Source: Rhabdobacter roseus (GTDB lineage Bacteria; Bacteroidota; Bacteroidia; Cytophagales; Spirosomataceae). From it: a DNA stretch of 64,000 nucleotides. Shown piece by piece: positions 25,858-33,968 of this stretch (position 1 is the stretch's first letter; each line of letters starts with the position of its first letter). The position numbers were made by a program, and so were the translations under genes. Below the pieces are notes generated by a model. The model did not search any database. It saw only the letters and a list, made by a program, of their open reading frames with translations, and was not told the DNA's origin. The stretch lies in assembly GCF_014202275.1 (NCBI RefSeq), contig NZ_JACHGF010000001.1, positions 496,001 to 560,000 of the forward strand, given 5' to 3'.

Positions 25858-26490
25858 CTATACCAGCTCGGTAATAAATTCTTCTTTGGGCGTCCGTACT
25901 TTTTTAAGGTTGACCAGCCAGTCACCTTGCTCATCGCGGTAGCCAAGCGGTAGTATAATGGTACTTTTTAATCCCAATGGGCCCAGTCCGAGTAATTCGT
26001 CCAGTTGGGCGGAGTCAAACCCCTCCATGGGTGTAGCGTCCACTTTTTGTTCGGCGGCGGCTGCTATAGCTAGTCCAAAGGATATATAGGCTTGTCGGGC
26101 ACTATGATTTCTATGCCATTCCTGGTCTAGGGGTTCATACAATCCCCAGAGCATGTTTTTGTACTCGTCAGCGGTGTCATCGGGCAAGCCCCGTTCCTGC
26201 GAAGTTTTTAGCAAAACATCACTAATTCTTTCGTACGAATAGCGATCCCACGCGGCCCAGACCAGCAGATGGGAGCAGTCGGTAATTTGACTTTGATTAA
26301 ATGAAATTGCTCTGATTTTTTCAAGCAAGCTTCTATTACTGATGACAAAAAGGCGGTAAGGCTGTAGCCCTGATGAGGACGGCGCAAACCGGGCCGCTTC
26401 CAGGATGTAATCCAATTTCTCTTTCGGAACAGGCTGTCCGTTCATTTTCTTGGTAGCGTAGCGCCACTTGAGGTTGTCTATTAAAGCCAT
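25858..26490 (-). CDS. Nitroreductase family FMN oxidoreductase (NfsB-like)
   Basis: 210 residues. The FMN-binding N terminus has KWRYATKKMNGQPVPKEKLDYI; FAPSSSGLQPYRLFVI is the classical nitroreductase motif at about 36-51, and LGLKSTIILPLGYRDEQGDWL closes the fold near 177-197. The family reduces nitroaromatics, quinones or flavins with NAD(P)H in the cytoplasm. It is divergently transcribed from an HxlR regulator 104 bp away, a common arrangement in which HxlR senses electrophilic or quinone stress. The gene and its regulator are visibly less GC-rich and have few GTAC words compared with neighbours, which hints at recent acquisition. Confidence 0.9.
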   Translation of the reverse strand: MALIDNLKWRYATKKMNGQPVPKEKLDYILEAARFAPSSSGLQPYRLFVISNRSLLEKIRAISFNQSQITDCSHLLVWAAWDRYSYERISDVLLKTSQERGLPDDTADEYKNMLWGLYEPLDQEWHRNHSARQAYISFGLAIAAAAEQKVDATPMEGFDSAQLDELLGLGPLGLKSTIILPLGYRDEQGDWLVNLKKVRTPKEEFITELV

Positions 26491-26516
26491 GATGTTATAT
26501 TTAATTGATTTCTCTG

Positions 26517-26524
26517 CAAAGTTA
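26517..26524 (-). promoter_or_regulatory. Probable -7 box of the nitroreductase promoter
   Basis: On the minus strand it reads TAACTTTG, matching the Bacteroidota TAnnTTTG consensus and identical to the box before rplC. It is 27 bp from the nitroreductase start. I found no clear -33 TTTG at the right distance. Confidence 0.45.
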
Positions 26525-26544
26525 GAATGGCTTTGTTTATTTTT

Positions 26545-26592
26545 GTTACTAAGTATAGAAAAGTAACAGTAACCTTTGAGTAACCAAGTAAC
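26545..26592. promoter_or_regulatory. Candidate HxlR operator: repeated AGTAAC
   Basis: The divergent spacer carries four direct AGTAAC copies (26562-26567, 26568-26573, 26579-26584, 26587-26592) and one inverted copy GTTACT (26545-26550). The last copy ends two bases before the HxlR ATG. HxlR dimers often bind repeats in the spacer shared with their target gene, so these are likely binding sites. The assignment is inference from position and repetition. Confidence 0.5.
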
Positions 26593-26594
26593 AT

Positions 26595-26936
26595 ATGCTA
26601 GACAATCACGCGTGTAAACAACACATCAGAGCCGTACATGACGCCATGGATGTGCTCAATGGAAAATGGACGATATCCATCATCGCCGTTTTATGCTACC
26701 ATCAACAGCGAAGGTTTTCGGATATTTTGAGTGATGTAAAAGGAATATCCAATAAAATGTTGAGTAAAGAATTGAAAGAGATGGAGATGAATAAACTTAT
26801 AACAAGAACAGTCATGGATACGCAGCCCGTAACCGTCTACTATGAGCTGACGGACTATGGACAAAAATTACAGGCTGTCATCAAAAATCTTTCTGATTGG
26901 GGGAGTGAACACCGAAAGAAGATTATTGAGGAGTAG
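26595..26936 (+). CDS. HxlR-family winged-helix transcriptional regulator
   Basis: 113 residues. It has the HxlR core: a cysteine near the N terminus (HACKQHIRAVHDAMDVLNGKW), the helix-turn-helix RRFSDILSDVKGISNKMLSKELKEME, and the wing TVYYELTDYGQKL. Cys7 may be a redox or electrophile sensor, as in related YodB/HypR regulators. It is divergent from a nitroreductase and probably controls both itself and that gene through the AGTAAC repeats. DNA composition is more A/T-rich than the surrounding genes. Confidence 0.92.
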   Translation: MLDNHACKQHIRAVHDAMDVLNGKWTISIIAVLCYHQQRRFSDILSDVKGISNKMLSKELKEMEMNKLITRTVMDTQPVTVYYELTDYGQKLQAVIKNLSDWGSEHRKKIIEE

Positions 26937-26976
26937 CTGCCGTTTCCTTTTTACAGGCTTTCGTCAGTTAGTCGAG

Positions 26977-27498
26977 CTACTTATTGACGTACTTAAGTAC
27001 CTCGATGGCGGCGTTGGCGGCGTGGCGTTGGTACAGTACGGTGAACTCGCCGGTACTTTCCATCACGATGGCATCTACCTGGTCGGGCGACTCCAACCCC
27101 TGCCGCCGGATGGCAGCGTGGAGTTCGGGTTCGGTTACGCGCTCCTCTTCCATGGCCTGGGTCATGAACTCCCCGTGCAGAAAAAGCAGGCGAGGCTTTG
27201 ATTGCACCAGTTTACGAACTTGATCAGAGCGGATGGTGAGCTTGGCTACGATGAATTGCAACAGAATGAGCAGCCCCAGCGCCAGTACCCCGTCGGCCAG
27301 GGAAACATCCTTGGCCGTGATGATCGACGACAACGTAGAACCCAGCGCAACGGTAATCAGGAAGTCGAAGGCACTCATCTGGGCCAGGGTACGCTTCCCC
27401 GAAATGCGGACCATCAGAACCAGCGCTACGTAGGCAAGTACCCCAACGATTAAAATTCGTAAGAGACTAGAGCCGCTATCGAAAAATACTTTGTCCAT
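26977..27498 (-). CDS. DUF421/YetF-family membrane protein
   Basis: 173 residues. Three hydrophobic helices lie at about 13-32, 43-60 and 64-85; the first two flank VRISGKRTLAQMSAFDFLITVALGS, the family signature. The cytoplasmic YetF domain follows with LLFLHGEFMTQAMEEERVTEPELHAAIRRQG and VDAIVMESTGEFTVL. In spore-formers relatives function in germination, but in other bacteria the role is unknown. It stands alone, convergent with the HxlR gene. Confidence 0.88.
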   Translation of the reverse strand: MDKVFFDSGSSLLRILIVGVLAYVALVLMVRISGKRTLAQMSAFDFLITVALGSTLSSIITAKDVSLADGVLALGLLILLQFIVAKLTIRSDQVRKLVQSKPRLLFLHGEFMTQAMEEERVTEPELHAAIRRQGLESPDQVDAIVMESTGEFTVLYQRHAANAAIEVLKYVNK

Positions 27499-27551
27499 GC
27501 CGGGTAGTTTATTTAGGATAAACCAGTACTTTTCTAAAAAAACGTACCTAC

Positions 27552-29021
27552 CTAGGCAATGATGGGCTTGACTACGCTACCGTGCACGTCGGTGAGGCGG
27601 TAGCGGCGACCTTGGTGCTTGAAGATGAGCCGCTCGTGGTCGACGCCGAGCAGGTGCATCACCGTAGCCTGGAAGTCATGCACGTGTACCGGATCTTTGA
27701 TTACGTTGTAGCCAAAGTCGTCGGTTTCACCGTAGACGAATCCCTTCTTAACGCCCGCTCCCGCCATCCAGATGGTAAAGCTGCGCGGGTGGTGGTCCCG
27801 GCCGTAGTTGTCTTTGCTGAGCTTTCCCTGTGAGTAGGAGCCCCGCCCAAACTCTCCTCCCCACACCACCAGCGTATCGTCCAGCAGGCCGCGTTGTTTG
27901 AGGTCCAGAATGAGGGCCGCCGAGGCCTGGTCTACGCTCTTGGTCATGATTTTGATGTCCTTGGGTAGGTTACCGTGCTGGTCCCAGCCCTGGTGGTAGA
28001 GCTGTACAAACTTCACGTCTTTTTCAATGAGCTTACGCGCCAGCAGGCAGTTGGCGGCGTAGGTACCCGGTATGCGGGCCTCTTCGCCGTACATATCGAA
28101 GATATAGTCGGGCTCCTTGGACAGATCCAGCGTTTCGGGCACGGCGGTTTGCATCCGGTAGGCCATTTCGTACTGCGACACGCGGTAGTTGATCTCGGGG
28201 TCCAGGATTTTCTCAAACTGCTCCTGGTGAAGCTTGGCCAGGTAGTCGAGCATTCGTCGGCGGCTGGTTTTATCAATTCCTTCCGGATTGTTGAGGTAAA
28301 AAACCGGGTCGGGCCCCGACCGGAACACTACGCCCTGGTGCAGCGAGGGCAGGAAACCGTTGCTCCAGAGCTTGGCGTACAGCGGCTGGTCGCCGTTGCG
28401 CCCTTTGGAAAGAAGTACCACAAAGGCGGGCATGTTCTGGTTGTCGGAGCCCAGGCCGTAACTCACCCACGAGCCCCACGAGGGCCGCCCGCCCTGCTGG
28501 CTGCCCGTCTGGAAGAAGGTCACGGCGGGGTCGTGGTTGATGGCCTCGGTATGCATGGAGCGGATAAAGGTCGCTTCGTCGGCGATGGAGGCGATGTGCG
28601 GCAATAGCTCGCTGATCCACATCCGGCCCGGCCCGTGCTGGGCAAAGGAGTACTTAGAGGCCGCCAGCGGAAAGCTACTCTGCCCGGCAGTCATGCCGGT
28701 GAGGCGCTGGCCCTGCCGAATGGACTCCGGCAAATCCTGCCCCCACATTTTTTCGAGCTTGGGTTTGTAATCAAAGAGCTCAAGCTGCGAGGGAGCTCCG
28801 CTCTGAAACAGGTAGATCACCCGCTTGGCTTTGGGCGCAAAGTGCGGATTGCCCAGTGGCAGGCTTTCCGGGGAGGGCGTGGCTTTGGTGGCAAAGCTGT
28901 GGTCGGCGCTCAGCAGCGAGGACATAGCGGCCGCACCCAAGCCTAAGCTGGTGCGGGAAAGAAAGTTGCGCCGGCTTAGCTGCTCGTGGACGTGGTTTTC
29001 GAGTTCTCGGTAGAAGCTCAT
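27552..29021 (-). CDS. DUF1501 domain-containing protein (planctomycete-type, sulfatase-like fold)
   Basis: 489 residues. The N terminus SRRNFLSRTSLGLGAAAMSSLL is a twin-arginine (Tat) signal, so the protein is exported folded. The body fits DUF1501, an alkaline-phosphatase/sulfatase-like fold: VIYLFQSGAPSQLELFDYKP, then NHDPAVTFFQTGSQQGGRPSWGSWV, then LVVWGGEFGRGS and GRDHHPRSFTIWMAGAGVKKG. The biochemical activity of the family is not established. It begins 4 bp after the PSD1/cytochrome gene; the two families occur as a fixed pair, abundant in Planctomycetes and present in marine Bacteroidota. Confidence 0.92.
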   Translation of the reverse strand: MSFYRELENHVHEQLSRRNFLSRTSLGLGAAAMSSLLSADHSFATKATPSPESLPLGNPHFAPKAKRVIYLFQSGAPSQLELFDYKPKLEKMWGQDLPESIRQGQRLTGMTAGQSSFPLAASKYSFAQHGPGRMWISELLPHIASIADEATFIRSMHTEAINHDPAVTFFQTGSQQGGRPSWGSWVSYGLGSDNQNMPAFVVLLSKGRNGDQPLYAKLWSNGFLPSLHQGVVFRSGPDPVFYLNNPEGIDKTSRRRMLDYLAKLHQEQFEKILDPEINYRVSQYEMAYRMQTAVPETLDLSKEPDYIFDMYGEEARIPGTYAANCLLARKLIEKDVKFVQLYHQGWDQHGNLPKDIKIMTKSVDQASAALILDLKQRGLLDDTLVVWGGEFGRGSYSQGKLSKDNYGRDHHPRSFTIWMAGAGVKKGFVYGETDDFGYNVIKDPVHVHDFQATVMHLLGVDHERLIFKHQGRRYRLTDVHGSVVKPIIA

Positions 29022-29025
29022 AGAT

Positions 29026-32000
29026 TTATCTTTTAATAACGAATTCGTCGAAATTCATGATGGTACTGGCCACGATGGTCGTAGCCGCCAACTCCACGGG
29101 GTTCAGCCGCTTATCGGCGGGGTACTCGCCCGTTTGCAGGAGCTGCCGGGCGCGGGCCGTGTTGCGGGCAAAGTCCCGGTACTCTTCGCTATAGAGTTCT
29201 TTCAGCAACGCTATTTCCGTGGGGCGGGGCGGACGGCTCGTCAGGGCCTTGTAGGCGTAGGTGATCCGCTCCTCGGGCGTTTTCCCGTTTAGCAACATTC
29301 GTTCGGCGAGTATTCGCGAGGCTTCCACAAACTGCGGATCATTCAACGTGACGAGCGCCTGGAGCGGCGTACTGGTTTTTTGGCGTTTCACCACGCAGAA
29401 ATGCCGCTCGGCGGCGTCGAAGTTGAGCATCATCGGCGGTGGGGAGCTACGCTTCCAGATGGTATACAAGCTGCGCCGGTACAGGCTGTCGCCGTGCTGC
29501 TGGGGGTAGGTTACGGAGTTGCGCGTAGCCAGCGCCTCCCAGAGCCCGGCGGGCTGGTAGGGATGCACGCTCGGTCCCCCAATTTCTTTGACCAACAGTC
29601 CGCTGGCGGCCAGCGCATTGTCCCGTATTTGCTCGGCGCTGAGCCGGTAGCTGGGGCCGCGGGCGTAGAGGAGGTTCTCGGGATCAAGCTCGCGGAGCGT
29701 CGGGTCCGTACGCGACGACTGCCGGTAGGTAGCTGACAGCACGATCATTTTCTGGAAGGCCTTGACGTCCCACTTCATGGCCCGAAACTCATACGCCAGC
29801 CAATCGAGCAGCTCGGGGTGTGTGGGTAGGTCGCCCTGGTTGCCAAAATCATCGCTGGCGCGCGCCAGCCCCTGCCCAAAGTACTGCTGCCAAAAGCGGT
29901 TGACGGTGACGCGCGCAAAGAGCGGGTGGTCTTCGTGCAGCAGCCAGCGCGCCAGTCCCAGGCGGTTGCGGGGGTATTCTTTGGGTATTTTAAAAAGCTG
30001 ATCGGGGGTGTCGGCCGAGACCTCACGGCCGGGCGCATCGTAGGTACCCCTTTCCAGAATGAAGGTCTTGCGGGGGTACTTACGCTCCTTCATCACCATC
30101 ACATCGATCTGGTGGTTGAGCAGGTCGGTTTCTTCTCCGATCCACTTCAGGCTTTCGGCCTGGCTTTTTTTATACGCTTCGTCAAAATGCTGGAGGTAGT
30201 AGTCGAGCAGTGCCTGTCGCTGGACGGGCGTGCGCCGCGCCGTTGGCGTTTTAAGCGCGAGGAGTAGCTCGTTGCGCTGGGTAAAAAGGCCGAGCATTTC
30301 CAGCGACGTCAGCGCGCGCGTGTATATTTTCAGCTCATCTACCTCAAAGTTTTTGGTGTACTGGTCGGCCAGCCGCCCAATCATCAGGTTGGAAGTACCC
30401 CAGTTGGATTTGTTTTTTCCGTACAGCAGGCTTTGAGTCAGGTTGTCGTTATGGATCGACACCCGCACGGGCTTGCCGTTGACGTACAGCTTCACGCCCC
30501 GGGCTTTGCTGAGGCCGTCGTAGGTGAAGGCCAGGTGCGTCCATTGGTTGAGGGGAAATTTGTCCAGGGTTTGCAGTTCGATGGCGTCTTCGGGCCAGAT
30601 GTGGCTAATCATGAACCGCAGGCGGCCGTCGGCCAACCGAAACACGTTCCAGCCCCGGTAGCCGTTAAATACGCCATTGGATTTATGGATCAGGGAGCCA
30701 CTGACGGCGGGGTCGTGCAGGTTCAGCCACACGCTTACGCTAAACGGCTGGTTTCGTTCGAAGAAGGCAAAATCATTCTGAAAGTTGATCGCGTTTTCTC
30801 CGTAAATGTACCGGGCTTTTCCAAAGCGCCCCGGACGCGACGCTTTGCTCGACGTCAACGAGTCCCCCTCGGCGCGGGCTTTGTGCTCGGGATTAGCCAG
30901 GTTTTGAAAATGCTGCCCCGCGGGTTCATCAAAAGTAAAGTGGCCGAGCAAATCCTGCTGCGCGGGTACTATGGTGGCTTCGGGGGCCTGCTCAGCCTGG
31001 CGCAGCCATTGCTCAAAGCGCTGTTGGTAGGTAGGTTGGGCGGGAGTAAGTTTCCGTTTTTCGGTACTCAGGCTGGTTCGGATAAATTGTAGCCGGGCTT
31101 CGGCTTCGGGCGTGGGAATGGTGATGCTGGGGCTGGCCTCGCCGTTGTAGGGGATCTGCCCGTTTTCGTTGTTATTATTAAAGAAAGCGTAGAGCGAGAA
31201 AAAGTCCTTCTGGCTCACGGGGTCGTACTTATGGTCGTGGCAGCGGGCGCACTCCACGGTCAGGCCCAGGAACGCTTTGCCAAAGGTACCTACGCGGTCG
31301 GCCACGTACTCGGTGCGGTACTCTTCGGGCACGATACCCCCCTCCTGGCTTTGCTGGTGCATCCGGTTGAAGGCCGTAGCGAGTAGCTGGTCCCGGCTGG
31401 GCTTAGGCAGCAGGTCGCCGGCCAGCTGCCAGGTTACGAATTGGTCGTAGGGTAGGTTTTGATTATAGGCTTTAATGACCCAGTCGCGGTAGGGCCAGGC
31501 CGAGCGCGGGCCGTCGTCCTGGTAGCCGTGGGTATCGGCGTAGCGGGCTATGTCCAGCCAGGGTACGGCCATGTGCTCGCCGTACTGCGGTGAGGCCAGC
31601 AGCCGGTCCACGGCTTTCTCGTAGGCGCTAGGACTGGTATCCTTCAGGTAGGCATCCACTTCGGCGGGCGTGGGTGGCAGGCCGGTGAGGTCCAGCGACA
31701 CCCGCCGGAGCAGGGTAGTTTTATCGGCTTCCGGGGCGGGCGTTATTTTCTGGTCTTCCAGCTTTTTAAGAATAAAACGGTCGATGTCATTGCGTACCCA
31801 CGTGGTATTTTTTACGGCAGGTACCTGCGGTTTTTCGACTTTAGTAAACGACCAGTGCGGTTTGTACTCGGCTCCTTGCTCAATCCAGCGGATAAGCGTG
31901 GCTTTTTCCTGGGGTGATAACGACAGGTGCGAGTCGGGCGTAGGCATCATGAGCTCCGGGTCGCCCGAGAGGATGCGGTAAACGACCTCACTGTTCTTGG

Positions 32001-32292
32001 AATTGCCCGGTACAATGGCCTTGCGACCGCTTTCGCATTTTTTGTCCAGCGCGGCTTCGGCTACGTCCAGGCGCAGGCCCGCCTTCTGCTTGTTCTGGTC
32101 GGGGCCGTGGCAGGCAAAGCAGCGGTCGGACAGGATCGGCTTGACGTGGTAGCTGTAATCGACCTGATCAGGTACCTCTTTCATGGCCAGGGCTACTTCT
32201 TCGGGTAGTTCTACCCGGCGCTCGCAGGAGGCCAGCCCCGCCAGGGTACCCACTAAAAATAAGCTTTTTATGTACTTGCTCGCTAAACCCAT
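29026..32292 (-). CDS. PSD1 and planctomycete cytochrome c domain lipoprotein with LamG domain
   Basis: 1088 residues. Lipobox LASC (Cys23). The cytochrome-like PSCyt1 domain has RCFACHGPDQNKQKAGLRLD with heme ligands Cys58, Cys61 and His62. PSCyt2 (DUF1549) follows around residues 170-380 (DIDRFILKKLEDQKI, VECARCHDHKYDP with a second CxxCH), a LamG/concanavalin-like domain at about 460-640 (GHFTFDEPAGQHF, WTHLAFTYDG), and PSD1 (DUF1553) at 770-1040 (RVTVNRFWQQYFGQGLA, YRQSSRTDPTLRELDPEN). The family is linked by association to degradation of sulfated or complex polysaccharides; its reaction is unknown. First gene of a two-gene operon with DUF1501. Confidence 0.93.
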   Translation of the reverse strand: MGLASKYIKSLFLVGTLAGLASCERRVELPEEVALAMKEVPDQVDYSYHVKPILSDRCFACHGPDQNKQKAGLRLDVAEAALDKKCESGRKAIVPGNSKNSEVVYRILSGDPELMMPTPDSHLSLSPQEKATLIRWIEQGAEYKPHWSFTKVEKPQVPAVKNTTWVRNDIDRFILKKLEDQKITPAPEADKTTLLRRVSLDLTGLPPTPAEVDAYLKDTSPSAYEKAVDRLLASPQYGEHMAVPWLDIARYADTHGYQDDGPRSAWPYRDWVIKAYNQNLPYDQFVTWQLAGDLLPKPSRDQLLATAFNRMHQQSQEGGIVPEEYRTEYVADRVGTFGKAFLGLTVECARCHDHKYDPVSQKDFFSLYAFFNNNNENGQIPYNGEASPSITIPTPEAEARLQFIRTSLSTEKRKLTPAQPTYQQRFEQWLRQAEQAPEATIVPAQQDLLGHFTFDEPAGQHFQNLANPEHKARAEGDSLTSSKASRPGRFGKARYIYGENAINFQNDFAFFERNQPFSVSVWLNLHDPAVSGSLIHKSNGVFNGYRGWNVFRLADGRLRFMISHIWPEDAIELQTLDKFPLNQWTHLAFTYDGLSKARGVKLYVNGKPVRVSIHNDNLTQSLLYGKNKSNWGTSNLMIGRLADQYTKNFEVDELKIYTRALTSLEMLGLFTQRNELLLALKTPTARRTPVQRQALLDYYLQHFDEAYKKSQAESLKWIGEETDLLNHQIDVMVMKERKYPRKTFILERGTYDAPGREVSADTPDQLFKIPKEYPRNRLGLARWLLHEDHPLFARVTVNRFWQQYFGQGLARASDDFGNQGDLPTHPELLDWLAYEFRAMKWDVKAFQKMIVLSATYRQSSRTDPTLRELDPENLLYARGPSYRLSAEQIRDNALAASGLLVKEIGGPSVHPYQPAGLWEALATRNSVTYPQQHGDSLYRRSLYTIWKRSSPPPMMLNFDAAERHFCVVKRQKTSTPLQALVTLNDPQFVEASRILAERMLLNGKTPEERITYAYKALTSRPPRPTEIALLKELYSEEYRDFARNTARARQLLQTGEYPADKRLNPVELAATTIVASTIMNFDEFVIKR

Positions 32293-32332
32293 GGGTATTC
32301 AATTGACTTTCCTATAAAAGCAGAGATTTGTA

Positions 32333-32340
32333 CAAATTTA
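32333..32340 (-). promoter_or_regulatory. Possible -7 box upstream of the PSD1/DUF1501 operon
   Basis: The minus strand reads TAAATTTG here, fitting TAnnTTTG, 41 bp upstream of the ATG. A CAAA on the plus strand at 32356-32359 could be part of the -33 element but the spacing (15) is short. Confidence 0.35.
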
Positions 32341-32426
32341 CGCATGCTCAGGTACCAAAAAAAATAGGGCCCCCAAGACAAGGTACCCTACAAGCCATTA
32401 ACCTAAAAAATTGATAATTAGTTGCT

Positions 32427-33476
32427 TCAGGTGGTAGTACCCCCGCAGCTCGAACCCGCGCCGGCCGTACAGCCATAGCAGTGCTGGTGCAGCACGATGT
32501 CGCGCTGCTGGAGCGCCGAGTCATCAAAGTCCCTGATGTGCCGGGGAGCGGTAGGGGCTACGGGTAGTTCCAGCATTTGGTTGAAGTCGCAGTCGTAGAG
32601 GTACCCGTCCCAGCTCACCGACAGCGTGTTGCGGCACATAACACCCTGAGCCGCCGCCGGATTGAAGGCATTGACGAGCTTTTCCAGGTACCCATTAAAG
32701 TTGCCCGACGTAAAGAGATAGTCGAGGTAGCGGCTGATGGGCATGTTGGTAATGGCGTACAAATCGTTGAACACAATGCCAAATTCGCTCCAAAGTACCC
32801 GTTTAAACTGCCGCTTGAGCCCTTCCTGCGGACCGGGCAAAAAAGCCCCGGCGGGGTTATATACCAGGTTGAGCAGCAGCCCGCTGCCTTCTTTCCCGTA
32901 GCCCACGGCGTTCAGCATTTGCAGCGCCCGGACGGATTCTTTAAAAACACCCTTTCCCCGCTGGCGGTCGGTTTTGTCGGCGTTATAAAAGGGCAGCGAG
33001 CTGACGATCTCCACGCCGTGGTCGCGGTAAAATGCGGGCAGGTCGTGGTACTTAGGGTTGGCTACAATGATGGTAAGGTTGCAGCGCACCATCACGTGCT
33101 TTCCTAATTTATGGCACTCCTCCACAAACCACCGGAAGTGCGGGTTCATTTCGGGCGCGCCGCCCGTCAGGTCCACGGTGGGTACGTCCGAAGTGGCCAG
33201 GGCGTCCAGGCAGAGCTGCATGGTGTCGCGTGTCATGATCTCTTTGCGGTCCGGGCCCGCGTCTACGTGGCAGTGTGCGCAGGTCTGGTTGCACATTTTA
33301 CCCAGGTTGATCTGAAAGATCTCCATCTGGGTAGGCCGAAGCGGAAAAAGCCCCGCTTCAGCCAGCCGCTGCTGAAACAACGGAAGACCCAGCTGGTCGC
33401 GCAGGCCCGCTTCGAGGCGGTCCAGTTGCGTCAGCGGATCGGCCAGGGCGTGCTGGGTGGCGTGTAGGCTTTTCAT
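32427..33476 (-). CDS. arsS: Arsenosugar-biosynthesis-type radical SAM protein ArsS
   Basis: 349 residues. The radical SAM 4Fe-4S motif is MCNQTCAHCHVDAGP with Cys62, Cys66 and Cys69, followed by VDLTGGAPEMNPHF. The C-terminal half carries extra cysteines (CRNTLSVSWDGYLYDCDFNQM, then HQHCYGCTAGAGSSCGG), typical of the DUF3641 extension of ArsS that likely binds an auxiliary cluster. ArsS proteins add a 5'-deoxyadenosyl group to dimethylated arsenic in arsenosugar synthesis. The partner methyltransferase ArsM is not in this window. A CxxC peroxidase-like gene lies 36 bp upstream on the same strand. Confidence 0.88.
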   Translation of the reverse strand: MKSLHATQHALADPLTQLDRLEAGLRDQLGLPLFQQRLAEAGLFPLRPTQMEIFQINLGKMCNQTCAHCHVDAGPDRKEIMTRDTMQLCLDALATSDVPTVDLTGGAPEMNPHFRWFVEECHKLGKHVMVRCNLTIIVANPKYHDLPAFYRDHGVEIVSSLPFYNADKTDRQRGKGVFKESVRALQMLNAVGYGKEGSGLLLNLVYNPAGAFLPGPQEGLKRQFKRVLWSEFGIVFNDLYAITNMPISRYLDYLFTSGNFNGYLEKLVNAFNPAAAQGVMCRNTLSVSWDGYLYDCDFNQMLELPVAPTAPRHIRDFDDSALQQRDIVLHQHCYGCTAGAGSSCGGTTT

Positions 33477-33512
33477 AGTGATATCGTTGGTTTAATGCGC
33501 GGGGGTACTTTT

Positions 33513-33845
33513 TTACATCGACAACTCCTTGACCTTATTCATCATTTGCACGCCGTGCACCAGTGAGGAGCCGCCCCGGATGGCCGCCGCCACGTGGATG
33601 GCCTCCATCATTTCCTGTTCTGAGCAGCCTTTTTCGAGGGTGTCTACCGAGTAGGCATCGATGCAGTAGGGGCACTGCACGGTGTGGGCCACGGCCAGGG
33701 CAATGAGGGATTTCTCGCGGGCGGTGAGGGCCCCTTCGGCAAATACTTCGCCGTAGTAGGCAAAGAACTTTTCGGCCAGGCTGGGTTGAAATTCACCAAT
33801 GTTGCCAAATTTTTTCAGGTCTTCGGGGTTGTAGTAGGTCTTCAT
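33513..33845 (-). CDS. Arsenosugar-associated peroxidase-like protein (carboxymuconolactone decarboxylase/AhpD fold)
   Basis: 110 residues from the ATG at 33845, chosen because MKTYYNPEDLKKFG is the usual start and the upstream extension is unrelated. AhpD-like helical fold with the redox motif QCPYCIDAY (Cys58, Cys61) and a following acidic and histidine pattern (EAIHVAAAIRGGSSLVHGVQM). This small family sits next to arsS in many genomes and is named a peroxidase-like arsenosugar protein, without a proven reaction. Cotranscription with arsS is likely. Confidence 0.88.
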   Translation of the reverse strand: MKTYYNPEDLKKFGNIGEFQPSLAEKFFAYYGEVFAEGALTAREKSLIALAVAHTVQCPYCIDAYSVDTLEKGCSEQEMMEAIHVAAAIRGGSSLVHGVQMMNKVKELSM

Positions 33846-33968
33846 ACCGGGGGAGTCATTGGAAGTTAAAGAATAGTTTGCCAATAAATAAATGAATACT
33901 TATGCTTTAAACCTACGTCAGAAAGCATTTATTTTGATCACGCTTCTCTAAAAATAAACGTTATTCCC

